Source: Enterococcus phoeniculicola ATCC BAA-412 (lineage in GTDB: Bacteria; Bacillota; Bacilli; Lactobacillales; Enterococcaceae). Taken from it: a stretch of DNA of 64,000 nucleotides. Where the stretch lies: the NCBI RefSeq assembly GCF_000407505.1, contig NZ_ASWE01000001.1:183324-247323 (forward strand), in the 5' to 3' direction. Every line of letters starts with the position of its first letter. The first letter of the stretch is position 1. Of the stretch, positions 9,200-19,600 are shown piece after piece. The translations under genes were made by a program, and so were the position numbers. The notes under the pieces are model-generated. The model saw nothing but the letters and a program-made list of their open reading frames with translations. It ran no database searches and was not told the DNA's origin.

Positions 9200-10065
9200 T
9201 GAGATGGAGAACAGTAATTGTTAATAAGCATGCTAAGTTATCCTATAAAAATAATCATTTGATTTTTCGAACAGCTATGGAGCAGGAAGTCATCCACTTA
9301 TCAGAAATTGATGTTCTGTTACTTGAAACGACGGATATTACGATTACAACGATGCTGATTAAGCGGTTAGTAGATGAGAATGTTTTAGTTCTTTTTTGTG
9401 ATGATAAGCGACTTCCGATTGCTAAGTTGCTTCCTTTTTATGGGAGACATGATAGCAGTTTGCAGTTATCCAGGCAGATGGAGTGGTCATCTGAGAGACA
9501 AGCCAATGTTTGGACAGAAATTATTTCTCAGAAGATTAAAAATCAAAGTAGACAGCTAAGCGTTTACGGGTACAACGAAAAATCGCAGACGCTACTGAAT
9601 CTGCATGAAAAGTTAGAACTATTTGATCCAACAAACAGAGAAGGACATTCTGCAAGAATCTATTTTGCAACTTTATTTGGACAGAAATTTACACGAGAAG
9701 CAAGTAACGAGATAAATGCTGGACTAAATTATGGCTATTCCTTTTTGATGAGTATTTTTGCTCGAGAAATTGTAAAATCAGGGTGTATGACTCAGTTTGG
9801 TCTGAAGCATGCTAACCAGTTTAATGATTTTAATTTAGCAAGTGACTTAATGGAGCCTTTTCGCCCATTGGTGGATCAAATTGTTTATGAAAATAGGTCA
9901 AAAGACTTTAAAAAAATCAAGAGAGAGCTCTTTGAATTATTTAATCAAACGTATAGCTATGGGAATAAGCAAATGTATCTAACAAATATTGCAAGTGATT
10001 ATACAAAAAAAGTCATTAAAGTATTAAATGGCGAAATAGAAAGGATTCCTGAGTTTAAGGTATGA
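9199..10065 (+). CDS. cas1: CRISPR adaptation endonuclease Cas1 (type II)
   Basis: A 288-residue integrase subunit that, with Cas2, inserts new spacers at the leader-repeat junction. It shows the normal Cas1 layout: a beta-rich N-terminal domain ([19 protein letters not shown]) and a helical catalytic domain with [14 protein letters not shown] (metal-binding Glu), [16 protein letters not shown] (His) and a following MEPFRPLVD segment (Glu). Its start overlaps the cas9 stop (TAATG), so the two are translationally coupled. The length is usual for subtype II-A. Confidence 0.97.
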   Translation: MRWRTVIVNKHAKLSYKNNHLIFRTAMEQEVIHLSEIDVLLLETTDITITTMLIKRLVDENVLVLFCDDKRLPIAKLLPFYGRHDSSLQLSRQMEWSSERQANVWTEIISQKIKNQSRQLSVYGYNEKSQTLLNLHEKLELFDPTNREGHSARIYFATLFGQKFTREASNEINAGLNYGYSFLMSIFAREIVKSGCMTQFGLKHANQFNDFNLASDLMEPFRPLVDQIVYENRSKDFKKIKRELFELFNQTYSYGNKQMYLTNIASDYTKKVIKVLNGEIERIPEFKV

Positions 10066-10403
10066 GTTATCGATATATGAGATTATTATTAATGTTTGAT
10101 ATGCCAACAGAGACAACCTTAGATCGCAAAGTCTATCGACAATTTCGTAAATTTTTATTGAGTGAAGGATTTATTATGCATCAATTTTCTGTATATAGTA
10201 AATTGCTTTTGAACGGAACTGCAAGCCAAGCGATGATTGAGCGATTGAAAAAAAAGAACCCTAATAAAGGCCTGATTACCTTATTGACTGTTACAGAAAA
10301 ACAATTTTCTCGAATGGTTTATCTCAGTGGGATAAAAGATACTAGCGTAGGAAATACGGATGCCAGAGTTGTTTTTTTGGGAGATGACTATGATGAAATT
10401 TAA
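10062..10403 (+). CDS. cas2: CRISPR adaptation protein Cas2
   Basis: A 113-residue small ferredoxin-fold subunit of the Cas1-Cas2 integration complex. It starts with [19 protein letters not shown], where the FDMP motif is typical of type II Cas2. Its ATG overlaps the cas1 stop (ATGA), and its end overlaps the start of csn2, so the whole cas operon is tightly coupled. Confidence 0.97.
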   Translation: MSYRYMRLLLMFDMPTETTLDRKVYRQFRKFLLSEGFIMHQFSVYSKLLLNGTASQAMIERLKKKNPNKGLITLLTVTEKQFSRMVYLSGIKDTSVGNTDARVVFLGDDYDEI

Positions 10404-11055
10404 TTTTCCGCTATTAGAGAAATCATTGATGATTCAGCCGGCAACGTTCTTTTGCGTGGGTGACGTTACTGTCTTTGCTTCACTTGTGAAAGAATTTTAT
10501 CAATATACAGAGGAAAGTCGGTTGAAGTTATTTGATGAAAAACAAAGCGTAGTAAAGAGTTCAGAGCTGATGATTATCACAGATATATTTGGCTATGATA
10601 TTAATTCGCCCTCGACTTTAAAATTAATTTATGCGGATTTAGAAAGTCAACTGAACCAAAAACCAGAAGTGAAATCAATGATTGATAAGCTAGCTTCAAC
10701 GATTAGTGATTTGATTGGTTATGAATTACTGGAACACGAACTTGATTTAGAGGAAGATGAAATTACAGTTCTCGAACTTTTTAAAGCGTTAGGTATACAG
10801 ATTGAAACATCAAGTGATACTCTATTTGAAAAGATTATTGAAATCATACAAGTTTATAAATATCTTTCTAAGAAAAAGCTTTTAGTTTTCATTAATGTGT
10901 GCGCCTATCTGACAAAAGAGGAATTATTGGAAATTAAAAATTACATTGCGTTGTCTCAAGAACACGTTCTTTTCTTGGAGCCGAGAGAATTACCGGATTT
11001 TACAACCTATTATTTGGATGAAGATTATTTTTTACATCAAGAAGGCACGGTATAA
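10393..11055 (+). CDS. csn2: CRISPR-associated protein Csn2
   Basis: A 220-residue protein that defines subtype II-A. In this family it forms a tetrameric ring around DNA ends and is needed for spacer acquisition, not interference. The N terminus [12 protein letters not shown] and the acidic helical middle fit the short Csn2 form. I chose ATG 10393 for its agreement with Csn2 N termini and its 9-base distance from GGGAG at 10379-10383. ATG 10390 would add one Met. It overlaps the cas2 end by 11 bases. The shared leader of array 3 begins about 60 bases after the stop. Confidence 0.93.
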   Translation: MKFNFPLLEKSLMIQPATFFCVGDVTVFASLVKEFYQYTEESRLKLFDEKQSVVKSSELMIITDIFGYDINSPSTLKLIYADLESQLNQKPEVKSMIDKLASTISDLIGYELLEHELDLEEDEITVLELFKALGIQIETSSDTLFEKIIEIIQVYKYLSKKKLLVFINVCAYLTKEELLEIKNYIALSQEHVLFLEPRELPDFTTYYLDEDYFLHQEGTV

Positions 11056-11114
11056 CTTAGGAGAATTATGTAGATCAGGTCATTGATAATTGAATCTAAA
11101 GGAAGAAAGGGAGT

Positions 11115-11188
11115 ATTCAAAGCTGAAGTCTTGCTATGGACAAATGGCGCGATTACGGGATTTCGCAGAGAAAGAAAATGGCTGCGAG
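11115..11188 (+). promoter_or_regulatory. CRISPR leader 3 (74-bp core)
   Basis: Matches bases 2205-2278 of leader 1 with a single change (CAGGG to CAGAG), including the terminal CTGCGAG. Upstream of 11115 the similarity stops, so only the leader core is shared here. Confidence 0.8.
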
Positions 11189-11622
11189 GTTTTAGAGCCA
11201 TGTTGAATTGAATGCTTCCAAAACGAGTCAAAATCAATTTTATTCCCTCTGGACGTTTTAGAGCCATGTTGAATTGAATGCTTCCAAAACAGAGAAAATG
11301 ATTGTTTGTACTCGGTGTAAGTTTTAGAGCCATGTTGAATTGAATGCTTCCAAAACTTTTTATCTCGCTCGTACACTGTCCAATCAGTTTTAGAGCCATG
11401 TTGAATTGAATGCTTCCAAAACCAATTTGACTTGCGCTTTTGTTACCCCATGAGTTTTAGAGCCATGTTGAATTGAATGCTTCCAAAACGGAAACATCTA
11501 TGAGAATCCTGAACTCATAGTTTTAGAGCCATGTTGAATTGAATGCTTCCAAAACCGGAAAACAAAAGGAAGAGTCTGAAGGCGGGTTTTAGAGCCATGT
11601 TGAATTGAATGCTTTCAAAAAC
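11189..11622 (+). CRISPR. CRISPR array 3 (7 repeats, 6 spacers)
   Basis: Repeats start at 11189, 11255, 11321, 11387, 11454, 11520 and 11586. Spacers are 30 bp except the fourth, which is 31 bp (11423-11453). The last repeat is slightly degenerate (GCTTTCAAAAAC instead of GCTTCCAAAAC, one extra A), marking the trailer end. It has the same repeat and orientation as arrays 1 and 2, and takes the usual position after csn2. Confidence 0.98.
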
Positions 11623-11699
11623 AACGTTTCATCACTAACGCTTACAAAAAATTATTTTAATAAATTAAAGGTATATCAATTTTCCTGAGGGGGTAAGCT

Positions 11700-12611
11700 A
11701 TGAGAAAATTATTAATAACAGGTGGTACAGTATTTGTTAGTCGTTCTTTAGCAGAATATTTTGTTGCTAAAGGAGATGAAGTTTATGTTTTAAATAGGAA
11801 TAATCGAGTACAGTCTGAAGGGGTTCACCTGATTGAAGCGGATCGTTATCAGTTAGGAGATGTCTTGTCGGAAAAGGTATTTGATGTGGTTATAGATGCA
11901 AATAGCTACACAAAAGAAGAAGTTTCTCTATTGGTGGATGCATTACCTTCTATAAAGGACTATATTTTTATTAGTACTAGTGCAGTTTATCCTGAAACCT
12001 TGTCCCAGCCTTTTTTAGAAACACAGTCTACCGGAGAAAATCATTATTGGAAATCCTATGGAACAAATAAAATAGAGGCAGAAGAATATTTAGAAACCCA
12101 TGTTCCACAAGCTTATATTTTGCGTCCGGCTTATATTTATGGACCGTATAATAATGCTTATAGAGAAGCATTTGTCTTTGATTGTGCAAAACAAAAACGG
12201 CCGTTTTATTTACCCGGTGATGGGAAATTGCCCCTGCAGTTTATTCATATCAAAGATGTGTGTCGTCTTGTGGATAAACTATTAGAAACTCACCCAGAAC
12301 AAAAAATATATAACGTAGGAAATGAAGAAGTGATTTCAGTCAGAGAATGGGTAGAGCTGTGTTATGAAGTAGTAGGCGAGAAGCCGGAATTTATTGAAAT
12401 TCATTCTGATGTGAATCCGACAAACTACTTTAGCTTTACGGATTATGCCTATGTGCTTGATGTGTCCCGTCAGATGGCTTTACTAGGCGAAACACGGGAA
12501 TTAGGGAAAGGAATCAAAGAGTCTTGGTTATGGTACAAGAATAATGAAGACAAGGTGAATAAAAGAAACTATATTCAATATATAGAAGAAAAATTATCTA
12601 ATAGAAAGTAA
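11700..12611 (+). CDS. NAD-dependent epimerase/dehydratase family protein
   Basis: A 303-residue extended-type short-chain dehydrogenase/reductase, expected to act on a nucleotide sugar or a related cytosolic substrate. The N-terminal Rossmann strand has GGTVFVS (residues 8-14) in place of the common GGTGFIG, so the dinucleotide-binding loop is atypical. STSAVYP (about 92-98) and Tyr120-x3-Lys124 supply the catalytic Ser, Tyr and Lys. LRPAYIYGP is the usual substrate-domain entry. A good ribosome site (GAGGGGG) precedes ATG 11700. It stands alone between array 3 and a shared bidirectional terminator. The exact substrate cannot be told. Confidence 0.8.
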   Translation: MRKLLITGGTVFVSRSLAEYFVAKGDEVYVLNRNNRVQSEGVHLIEADRYQLGDVLSEKVFDVVIDANSYTKEEVSLLVDALPSIKDYIFISTSAVYPETLSQPFLETQSTGENHYWKSYGTNKIEAEEYLETHVPQAYILRPAYIYGPYNNAYREAFVFDCAKQKRPFYLPGDGKLPLQFIHIKDVCRLVDKLLETHPEQKIYNVGNEEVISVREWVELCYEVVGEKPEFIEIHSDVNPTNYFSFTDYAYVLDVSRQMALLGETRELGKGIKESWLWYKNNEDKVNKRNYIQYIEEKLSNRK

Positions 12612-12660
12612 AAAAGATAGACTGATTAATTTTTTGTCAGTCTATCTTTTTATTTTTTTT
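12611..12660. terminator. Bidirectional terminator
   Basis: Arms AAAAAGATAGACTGA (12611-12625) and TCAGTCTATCTTTTT (12637-12651), with T runs on the plus side and A runs giving a T run on the minus side. It serves both the SDR gene and the convergent LPXTG gene. Confidence 0.85.
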
Positions 12661-12681
12661 AATCTGTTTTCTTTTATTAAA

Positions 12682-13695
12682 TTAGTGTGCGGAATTTTTC
12701 TTTTTTCGAATAAGAATAAATAGAACAATAACAAGAATGATACCACCAATTACTGTTAACCAGACTTTTCTTTGTTCGCCTGTTTTAGGTAAGAAGCCTG
12801 TTTTTTTAGTTGGTGTTGATTCACTTGTTGCAGGCACTTCTGCTTTTTCTTTTTCAGAAGAGCTAGTTACTTCTGAGCTAGATTCTTGGCTTGATGTTGT
12901 AGAGGTTGTAGATGTGGCAGTGCCACCAGCTAAAACAGATTGGTCTTCAGAAAATGTCATAATCCATGCGATGATTCCTGGGAAAAGGGTTCCATCTTTT
13001 TCAACAATTTCTTTTTGAATAGGAGAAATATGAGTAAGAATGTTTGTTAATTCTTCGTCACTAAGCTTTGGAATTGCAATAAATGAGCTGGTGCTAGGAT
13101 ACAAGGCATCTAAATAATTTTGTAGCTGACTAATCGTTGGAATCATATCTAGCGCGTTTTTGAAATCATTTGGGTTATAAGTCATCGCTTGTTCAATTTT
13201 ATCCCATGAAAGTGTATGGTCTTTGTATAAAGCTTGTAAAGCATGGGCATAGCCACTGATATCTAAACTGTATACATCATAGTTAACTCTATTCACAAAG
13301 GTCATTGCATTTAGCAGCTGTTGATCGGTATAAGAATCTACTTCTTCAGGTGACAAAATCGTACTCATGTAGTCAGCTTTTAATGCTTCTCGAATTTGAC
13401 TAGGATCTTCATCAGAAGTAAGAGCATCAGGTGTTTCGCTCTTTTCAATTGTTTCTTCTACTTTACTTTGGACGGATTCTTTCTCTTTTGAAGCATCTAT
13501 TGCTTCGCTAGATGTTTCCTCAGTTACGTTTGTGGAAATCTCTGAGTCTGTATTTTCTGTGTTTTCAGATACAAGAGCCGATTGCTCCGTTGAATTGACA
13601 GTTAGACTTTCTGTGGTACTTCCAACTTCGGTGTCAGCAATTGCAGTTAGAGGGAATAATAAGATAAGAGTACTAGCTAATAAATATTTTTTCAT
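12682..13695 (-). CDS. LPXTG cell-wall-anchored surface protein
   Basis: A 337-residue secreted protein. It has a signal peptide (MKKYLLASTLILLFPLTAIAD), a Ser/Thr/Glu-rich stalk, a helical middle domain (about 100-240) with no family I recognise, a second Ser/Thr linker, then a sortase signal LPKTGEQ, a hydrophobic helix and RKKKNSAH. This is wall anchoring by sortase A. I chose the ATG at 13695-13693 because AAGGAG lies 9 bases upstream and it begins the signal peptide. Longer versions add a non-signal leader. The function is unknown. A decayed copy of its C-terminal coding region lies at 24.4-24.6 kb. Confidence 0.85.
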   Translation of the reverse strand: MKKYLLASTLILLFPLTAIADTEVGSTTESLTVNSTEQSALVSENTENTDSEISTNVTEETSSEAIDASKEKESVQSKVEETIEKSETPDALTSDEDPSQIREALKADYMSTILSPEEVDSYTDQQLLNAMTFVNRVNYDVYSLDISGYAHALQALYKDHTLSWDKIEQAMTYNPNDFKNALDMIPTISQLQNYLDALYPSTSSFIAIPKLSDEELTNILTHISPIQKEIVEKDGTLFPGIIAWIMTFSEDQSVLAGGTATSTTSTTSSQESSSEVTSSSEKEKAEVPATSESTPTKKTGFLPKTGEQRKVWLTVIGGIILVIVLFILIRKKKNSAH

Positions 13696-14119
13696 TTTTG
13701 ACATCTCCTTGATATGTTTGTAACACAAATGTAACACATATGAAATAAAAGTAAATAACAAAACGGGTTTATTTCTTTCATTTTTCAAAAAAAATAAAAA
13801 AGAGGGGGAAAGTTGATAGGAAAAATTAAGCGAAAGTTCAGCTGACGACTGGACTAATAAAAAGATTGAATGAACCAAAATCTCAATAAGGAGAAAAATA
13901 ATAAAAGAGAATAGAGAATTATCAACAAAAAATTTTTAAGCCAGATTATTGAAAAGTGAATTTATCAACTTCCACGTATGAAATATGTGAGAATTGGAGG
14001 TTTTCCTTGCGTTTATCTCTTATCTGAAATGTACGTGCCAATTCCTCTTATTTTTACACTAGAGAGTGGGTAGAGATGTGGAAAAGGGTAAGTGGTATTT
14101 GCTAGAAGCTCTTTTTTAT

Positions 14120-14158
14120 ATAAAAAAGAAAGCTAACTATTTCTTTAGCCAGCTTTCT
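14120..14158 (-). terminator. Terminator of the hydrolase gene
   Basis: On the minus strand, arms AGAAAGCT and AGCTTTCT (14158-14151 and 14134-14127) are followed by a T run. The stem includes the last codons of the gene. Confidence 0.55.
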
Positions 14159-14940
14159 AATTCAGTCATTAAGGTGCGAACTTGTTCATTTTCTGTTTCT
14201 TTTAAGAAGTCATGGGGCAGATCGTATACTGCTCGAAATTGACTGTGCGGGATATTCTTTAAACGCTTGCTGTAACGGAATGGAACCTCCATGTCTGTGG
14301 TGCTTGCCGTACTAAAGGTAGGAGGAAATTGTGCAAGTATTTCGGGCGAGATAGCGAGCGCTTCTTTTTGATCTGCAGAAATTTGATAGTAGTCAGTTAA
14401 TTTTTGGTTTTGTACACCATAAATATAGAGCAGGTAACGTTGAAAAAGAGGATCATCCCAAGTTTGTTCTTTAAGGTTGATTGACTGAATCATGTCAGGG
14501 GTAACAGAATAGTTAGAGATTTCTCTTTGTGTTTGAATGAACTCCAAGTCTGTATAACCATAAAAATTAATTAACTTTTCAGGCAATGCTTGTTTGTTTT
14601 CAATTAATTTTTTTGTTAAGGCGAGCATGAGATATCCTCCAGCAGAGCGTCCACAAAAGCTGAATGGAGAATCTTTGATGACCGTGTCTTTTAATTCCAA
14701 AAAATTATCAAAAGTTGATTGGATAATTTCAGACAATGAGGAATTTGGAGCAAGTAAATAATCCAGTGCAAGAATAGAAAATTTTTGTTTCTGAAAAATA
14801 GTAACGAGCGATTCAGGCAAATCATTTTTACTTCCATAGATAAATCCGCCACCATGAAAATAAAGTAAGTAACCGACATCTGATGGCTTAGAAATAAGAG
14901 TTCCCTTCGCTCCGGAGGATAGTTGTATAGCTGTTTTCAT
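14137..14940 (-). CDS. Alpha/beta hydrolase (HSL-like esterase/amidase)
   Basis: A 267-residue cytosolic hydrolase. HGGGF at residues 29-33 is the oxyanion-hole motif of the hormone-sensitive-lipase branch. GRSAGG (97-102) is the nucleophile elbow with Ser99, and His243 in DLPHDF fits the third catalytic residue. Its ATG overlaps the stop of the PucR-like regulator gene upstream (4 bases), so the two are co-translated. The pair is divergent from the FdrA/carbamate kinase operon. By context it may hydrolyse an amide or ester that feeds that pathway, but this is inference. Confidence 0.8.
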   Translation of the reverse strand: MKTAIQLSSGAKGTLISKPSDVGYLLYFHGGGFIYGSKNDLPESLVTIFQKQKFSILALDYLLAPNSSLSEIIQSTFDNFLELKDTVIKDSPFSFCGRSAGGYLMLALTKKLIENKQALPEKLINFYGYTDLEFIQTQREISNYSVTPDMIQSINLKEQTWDDPLFQRYLLYIYGVQNQKLTDYYQISADQKEALAISPEILAQFPPTFSTASTTDMEVPFRYSKRLKNIPHSQFRAVYDLPHDFLKETENEQVRTLMTELESWLKK

Positions 14941-16514
14941 TTAGATTGACTCCTTTTCTTTAGTTCTAATAAATAGGTTCCCACTTCATAATTAACTAAT
15001 TGAATTGGATTTGTCAAATCGATTTCTAGAAGCTGTTCAATTTTATTTAATCGATATCGAATGGTTTTGGAATGTAAAAACAGGGTTTCTGCGGTCTTTT
15101 TATAGTTACGATTACTAATAAAAAAAGTATAGAGTGTGAGAAATAAATCTTCTTCATTTTCCCAAAGATGATACAGACCTGTTGGAATAATCTGCTGAAT
15201 GTTATCTAACTGATGCCCTTTTATAAACATGCTGAAAACACCTAAGTCACTGTAATTTAAAATAGGCGCTAAATAAAAGTGGCGATTAAATCGGATAGAA
15301 TCCAAACATTCGGGAAGTATTTCTTTGATTGCTTGTTTTCTTTTTACTTCACTCAAAATAAGAGAGGCTTTTTCTTTTTCTAATATAGAGAAATCGAAAA
15401 GTTTACTAAGGGTTTGCTTGGTAATTTGTTGAGAAGCATGCTGAAAGTTGTAAAGAAAAATCAAATAATTATGATGTTCAAAAAAGATATGTTTTGCACG
15501 GAGTGAATGAAGTTTTTGCAAAACAAGATCTTTTCTTTGTTTATCCTCGAAATTAGTTGAAGAAAAAGCGATTGCCTGATAAAAATCATATTGCTCTATG
15601 TTTGCTTCTTCTAAAAGCAAAGTTAGCTCGTTTAAATCTGTAGGGGTATTCTGCAAGATAGCATCTGCTAAATTGTTCAAGCGCGTATACCGTTCCTTTT
15701 TCTGCAGATATTCCATTTGAAGGCGTTCATAAATGACATCAACAACGTTCTCAATAATCATCACTTTAGATTCAGGAATCTGAGCGTCTTTTTGATAAAC
15801 TAGTAAAGTACATAAATCGTTAAATGGATTGAGGATATCTACTTTAACTGCGGTGATTGCTTGATTATTTTTATGAGAAAACAGATGAAGATATTCATAA
15901 CGATTTTTTGTAAATTCAATATTTTTCATTGGATATTGCTGAATAACTACATAATCTTCAAAGGTTGTTCCTTTATTAATATGTATATCTAAGTGAGGAA
16001 TAGATAAAAAACAAGGCTTCTCAATTAATTGGAAAAATTCTTGCATGATTTGATCAAAAGATGAACGGTTACGTTCAACCTTCATAAAACGTTGTCGTAC
16101 TTCATAATAGGTACGAAGAAGGTGAGACTGATGATTTAATAAAGGCTCATAAACAGCGAGCATAATTGCTTCATAGCTGACATCTTGATGTACCTTAATT
16201 AAAGGAATGCAATATTCTACCCCTAACTCAATTACCCACTCAGGAATCATTGTGATAAGACGGTCAACCTTAATCACAAGTCCACTAACACCAATTTTCC
16301 GCATAGTTTTAAAAAAAAGGCGTACTTGATCCATAGAAGCGTCGGTCAAAGCGTAAAAGGACGTTAAAATTAGCTGATGCTGTTTACTCCATTTTTCTAT
16401 GTCAATCGCTTCCAAGACCATGACTGATTCAAGTGGATTATCTAGTCCTATACTGCCGGTCAATGTCTTACTATTTTTTAAAATTGGTAATTCCAATAGT
16501 TGTTTTAATAACAT
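14937..16514 (-). CDS. PucR-family transcriptional regulator
   Basis: A 525-residue regulator. The N-terminal PucR domain (about 1-125) is followed by a GGDEF-like middle region and a C-terminal PucR-type helix-turn-helix (about 470-515, NYKKTAETLFLHSKTIRYRLNKIE). PucR proteins control purine/ureide catabolism in Bacillus. The gene is divergent from the fdrA-type operon and shares a 117-bp control region with it. That region holds an 8-bp inverted repeat and a perfect cre match. It most likely activates the operon in response to a ureide such as allantoin, oxalurate or oxamate. The effector is inferred. Confidence 0.88.
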   Translation of the reverse strand: MLLKQLLELPILKNSKTLTGSIGLDNPLESVMVLEAIDIEKWSKQHQLILTSFYALTDASMDQVRLFFKTMRKIGVSGLVIKVDRLITMIPEWVIELGVEYCIPLIKVHQDVSYEAIMLAVYEPLLNHQSHLLRTYYEVRQRFMKVERNRSSFDQIMQEFFQLIEKPCFLSIPHLDIHINKGTTFEDYVVIQQYPMKNIEFTKNRYEYLHLFSHKNNQAITAVKVDILNPFNDLCTLLVYQKDAQIPESKVMIIENVVDVIYERLQMEYLQKKERYTRLNNLADAILQNTPTDLNELTLLLEEANIEQYDFYQAIAFSSTNFEDKQRKDLVLQKLHSLRAKHIFFEHHNYLIFLYNFQHASQQITKQTLSKLFDFSILEKEKASLILSEVKRKQAIKEILPECLDSIRFNRHFYLAPILNYSDLGVFSMFIKGHQLDNIQQIIPTGLYHLWENEEDLFLTLYTFFISNRNYKKTAETLFLHSKTIRYRLNKIEQLLEIDLTNPIQLVNYEVGTYLLELKKRSQSK

Positions 16515-16535
16515 AATAGTCTCCTTTTTCCTCTT

Positions 16536-16575
16536 TTGGATAATAATTATAGCTTTTTTTTAGACTTTTATCCAA
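16536..16575. promoter_or_regulatory. Candidate PucR operator in the divergent control region
   Basis: TTGGATAA (16536-16543) and TTATCCAA (16568-16575) form a perfect 8-bp inverted repeat with a 24-bp gap, midway between the PucR gene and the FdrA-fusion gene. The spacing would put the two half-sites on one face of the helix. The assignment to PucR is inferred. Confidence 0.4.
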
Positions 16576-16589
16576 TGAAAACGCAAACA
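16575..16589 (+). promoter_or_regulatory. Catabolite-responsive element (cre)
   Basis: ATGAAAACGCAAACA matches the consensus WTGNAANCGNWNNCW at every fixed position. It abuts the inverted repeat and lies just before a TACAAT -10-like hexamer (16598-16603). CcpA repression of the downstream operon on good sugars is expected. Confidence 0.65.
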
Positions 16590-16631
16590 GCGGATATTAC
16601 AATGAATTTGTAAGAGGAGGAGGAGAAATTT

Positions 16632-19600
16632 ATGTTACACACAGTAATAATGAAAAATAACTATCAAGACTCGATTAACTTGATGCTATTAACCAATACA
16701 ATTAATGCATTTAGTGAAGTGAATATGAGTCAAATTATGATGGGAACAGATGCAAATAAGGATATTTTAAAAAATACTAATTTACTCTCACCAGAGGCCG
16801 AGACGGCATCACCCAATGACATGATGATCGTAGTAGATAGCGATGAAGAAGAGGTTATGGATCGTGTCTTGCCTGCAATTGATGTATTTTTAGATGACTT
16901 GTCTGCTAAAGATAGCGGGAAAGAACAGCAAGCAGCAACTTCTTGGAAAGAAGCGTTGGAAATACTTCCAGATGCAAATGTTGCATTGTTTAGTATTCCA
17001 GGCGAGTATGGCGCAGCTGAGATGGAAAAAGCGTTAAAAAATGATTTACATGTCTTTTCATTTACCGATAACGTAGCTATTGAGGACGAAATCCGCTTAA
17101 AAAAATTAGCACATGAAAAGGGACTGTTAATGATGGGCCCCGACTGTGGAACAGGAATTATTTCAAGTATCCCTATTGCATTTACTAACGTCGTTTCTCC
17201 TGGAAATATCGGAGTGGTTGGTGCATCTGGAACTGGAATCCAAGAAGTAACAACAATCATTGATCGTCTTGGCGGAGGGGTTGTTCATGCAATTGGTACT
17301 GGAGGCCGTGATTTAAGTGATAAAGTGGGCGCAATTACAGTAAAAGATGCAATTGTTGCGTTAGAAAACCATGAACCTACAGACGTGATTTGTGTGATTT
17401 CTAAACCACCTGCAAAAGAGGTCCGCGATGAAGTTGTCCAATTACTTCAAAGCATTACAAAACCTGTCGTAGCAATCTTTTTAGGAGAAAAACCTAAAGC
17501 GCATGAAGGGAAAGTATACCTCGCACATACGCTAGAAGAAGCGGCACAAATTGCGGTTGATTTAGCAAATGACGAAACGGTTAAAAAGAATTATTTTGAA
17601 GCCGTTGAAAAACCGAATGTACCTACTCTAGCTACAGACAAAGTGGTAAAAGGACTTTATTCTGGCGGAACATTAGCTGCAGAAGCTGGAATGATGATTT
17701 CTGAAGCATTGAACTTGGAAGGGCTAGTGAAAAAAGAAGGATATATTTTACATTCTAATGGGTACGATGTAATTGATTTAGGAGACGATATTTATACTCA
17801 AGGAAAGCCACATCCTATGATTGATCCAGAGGTACGTATTCAAAAGATTCAAGAGTATGCCCAAGACAAAAATACAGGAATCATTTTGTTTGACGTTGTT
17901 TTAGGTTACGGTGCCCATGACGATATGGTGGGTGCGTTATTGCCAGCAATTGAAGAAGCACGTGCGATAGCAAAAGAAGATCACCGTGAGTTATATTTTG
18001 TTTCAACTGTATGTGGAACAACAAAAGATCCACAAAATTATGATGAATCCGTTCGAAGATTAAAAGAAGCTGGTGTTTTGGTAGCCGAAAGTAATGCGAA
18101 AGCTGTTCAAACGGCTCTATTACTGAAAGGAATTGAAATTAGCGAGAATGAGAAAACTGTTTTACCATACAACGGAAAAACAGTTGATGTCCCAAGTGTT
18201 AGTGAAAAGGTAATGGAATTGTTATCAACGAAGCCTCGAATCATTAATGTGGGTCTTCAAAGTTTCAACGAATCGATTTTACAGTATGGTGGTGAAACGG
18301 CTCAATTCAATTGGCGTCCTAGAGCTGGTGGTAACAAGAAGATGATAAAAATTCTTGATGCATTGGATGCGTACGAAGAAAAAATTTCTAAAGATAATCA
18401 AGTAGTAACAGATAAAATGAAAAACGCACAACCCTTCTTAACAGATGTTGTGCCTGCGAAATCTGTGATTCCTGAATTGAATGAAGCACAAAAAACATTA
18501 CTTCATGCAGGTCCTCCGATTACATGGAAAGAGATGACGGGTCCTATGCAGGGTTCTTGTATAGGCGCAGTATTATTTGAACGTTGGGCAAATAACGAAC
18601 AAGAGGCAATTCGCTTGTTAGAGTCTGGCGAGGTTCGTTTCATGCCTTGTCATCATGTGCAAGCGGTAGGTCCTATGGGCGGAATTACTTCAGCAAATAT
18701 GCCAGTTTTCGTTGTTGAAAATCGTTTAGATGGAAACCAAGCGTATTGTATTTTGAATGAAGGTATCGGAAAAGTTCTTCGCTTTGGTGCATACTCACAA
18801 GAGGTTATTGATCGTTTAGACTGGATCAAAGATGTGTTAGGACCAACAATTGCCGAAGCACTGAAATTAACAGAAGAAGGTATTAATTTAAATGTGCTAA
18901 TTGCGCGCTCCATTACGATGGGAGACGAGTTTCATCAACGGAATATAGCCGCTTCGTTAAACTTTTTGAAGGAAATTTCACCGTTAATCATTCAAACGAA
19001 AATAGACGAGTCAAAAAAATACGAAGTGATTAAATTCTTGGCAGATACAGATCAATTTTTCCTAAATATCATGATGGCAACAGGAAAAGCGATTGTTGAT
19101 GGTGCACGTAAAGAAACAAATGGAACAGTTGTTACTACTATGACAAGAAATGGTGTGAATTTTGGCGTTCGAATTGCTGAAACTGGAGACGACTGGCATA
19201 CAGCTCCTGTGAACACACCGAAAGGACTTTACTTCACAGGATTTACGGAAGAAGATGGAAATCCGGATATTGGAGATAGTGCCATTACGGAAACTGTCGG
19301 AGTGGGTGCAATGGCAATGGTTGCGGCTCCTGGCGTCACAAGATTTGTAGGTGCTGGTGGATTTGAGGATGCATTAGAAACTTCAAATGAAATGGCAAAA
19401 ATTTGTTTAGGCCACAATTCAACATTTTCAATTCCAACATGGGATTTCCAGGGAACTTGTTTAGGGATTGATATTCGTAAGGTGGTCGAAACAGGGATTA
19501 CACCTATTATCAATACAGGGATTGCACATAAACAAGCTGGAGTTGGTCAAGTAGGTGCTGGAACCGTTCGTGCACCGCTTGGATGTTTTGAAAATGCTTT

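Noticed and set aside
2279-11622. Self-targeting spacers
   Set aside because: I compared the spacers with the genes of this window by eye and saw no full match. The 12-base likeness of one spacer to the 2851 gene start is too short to count.
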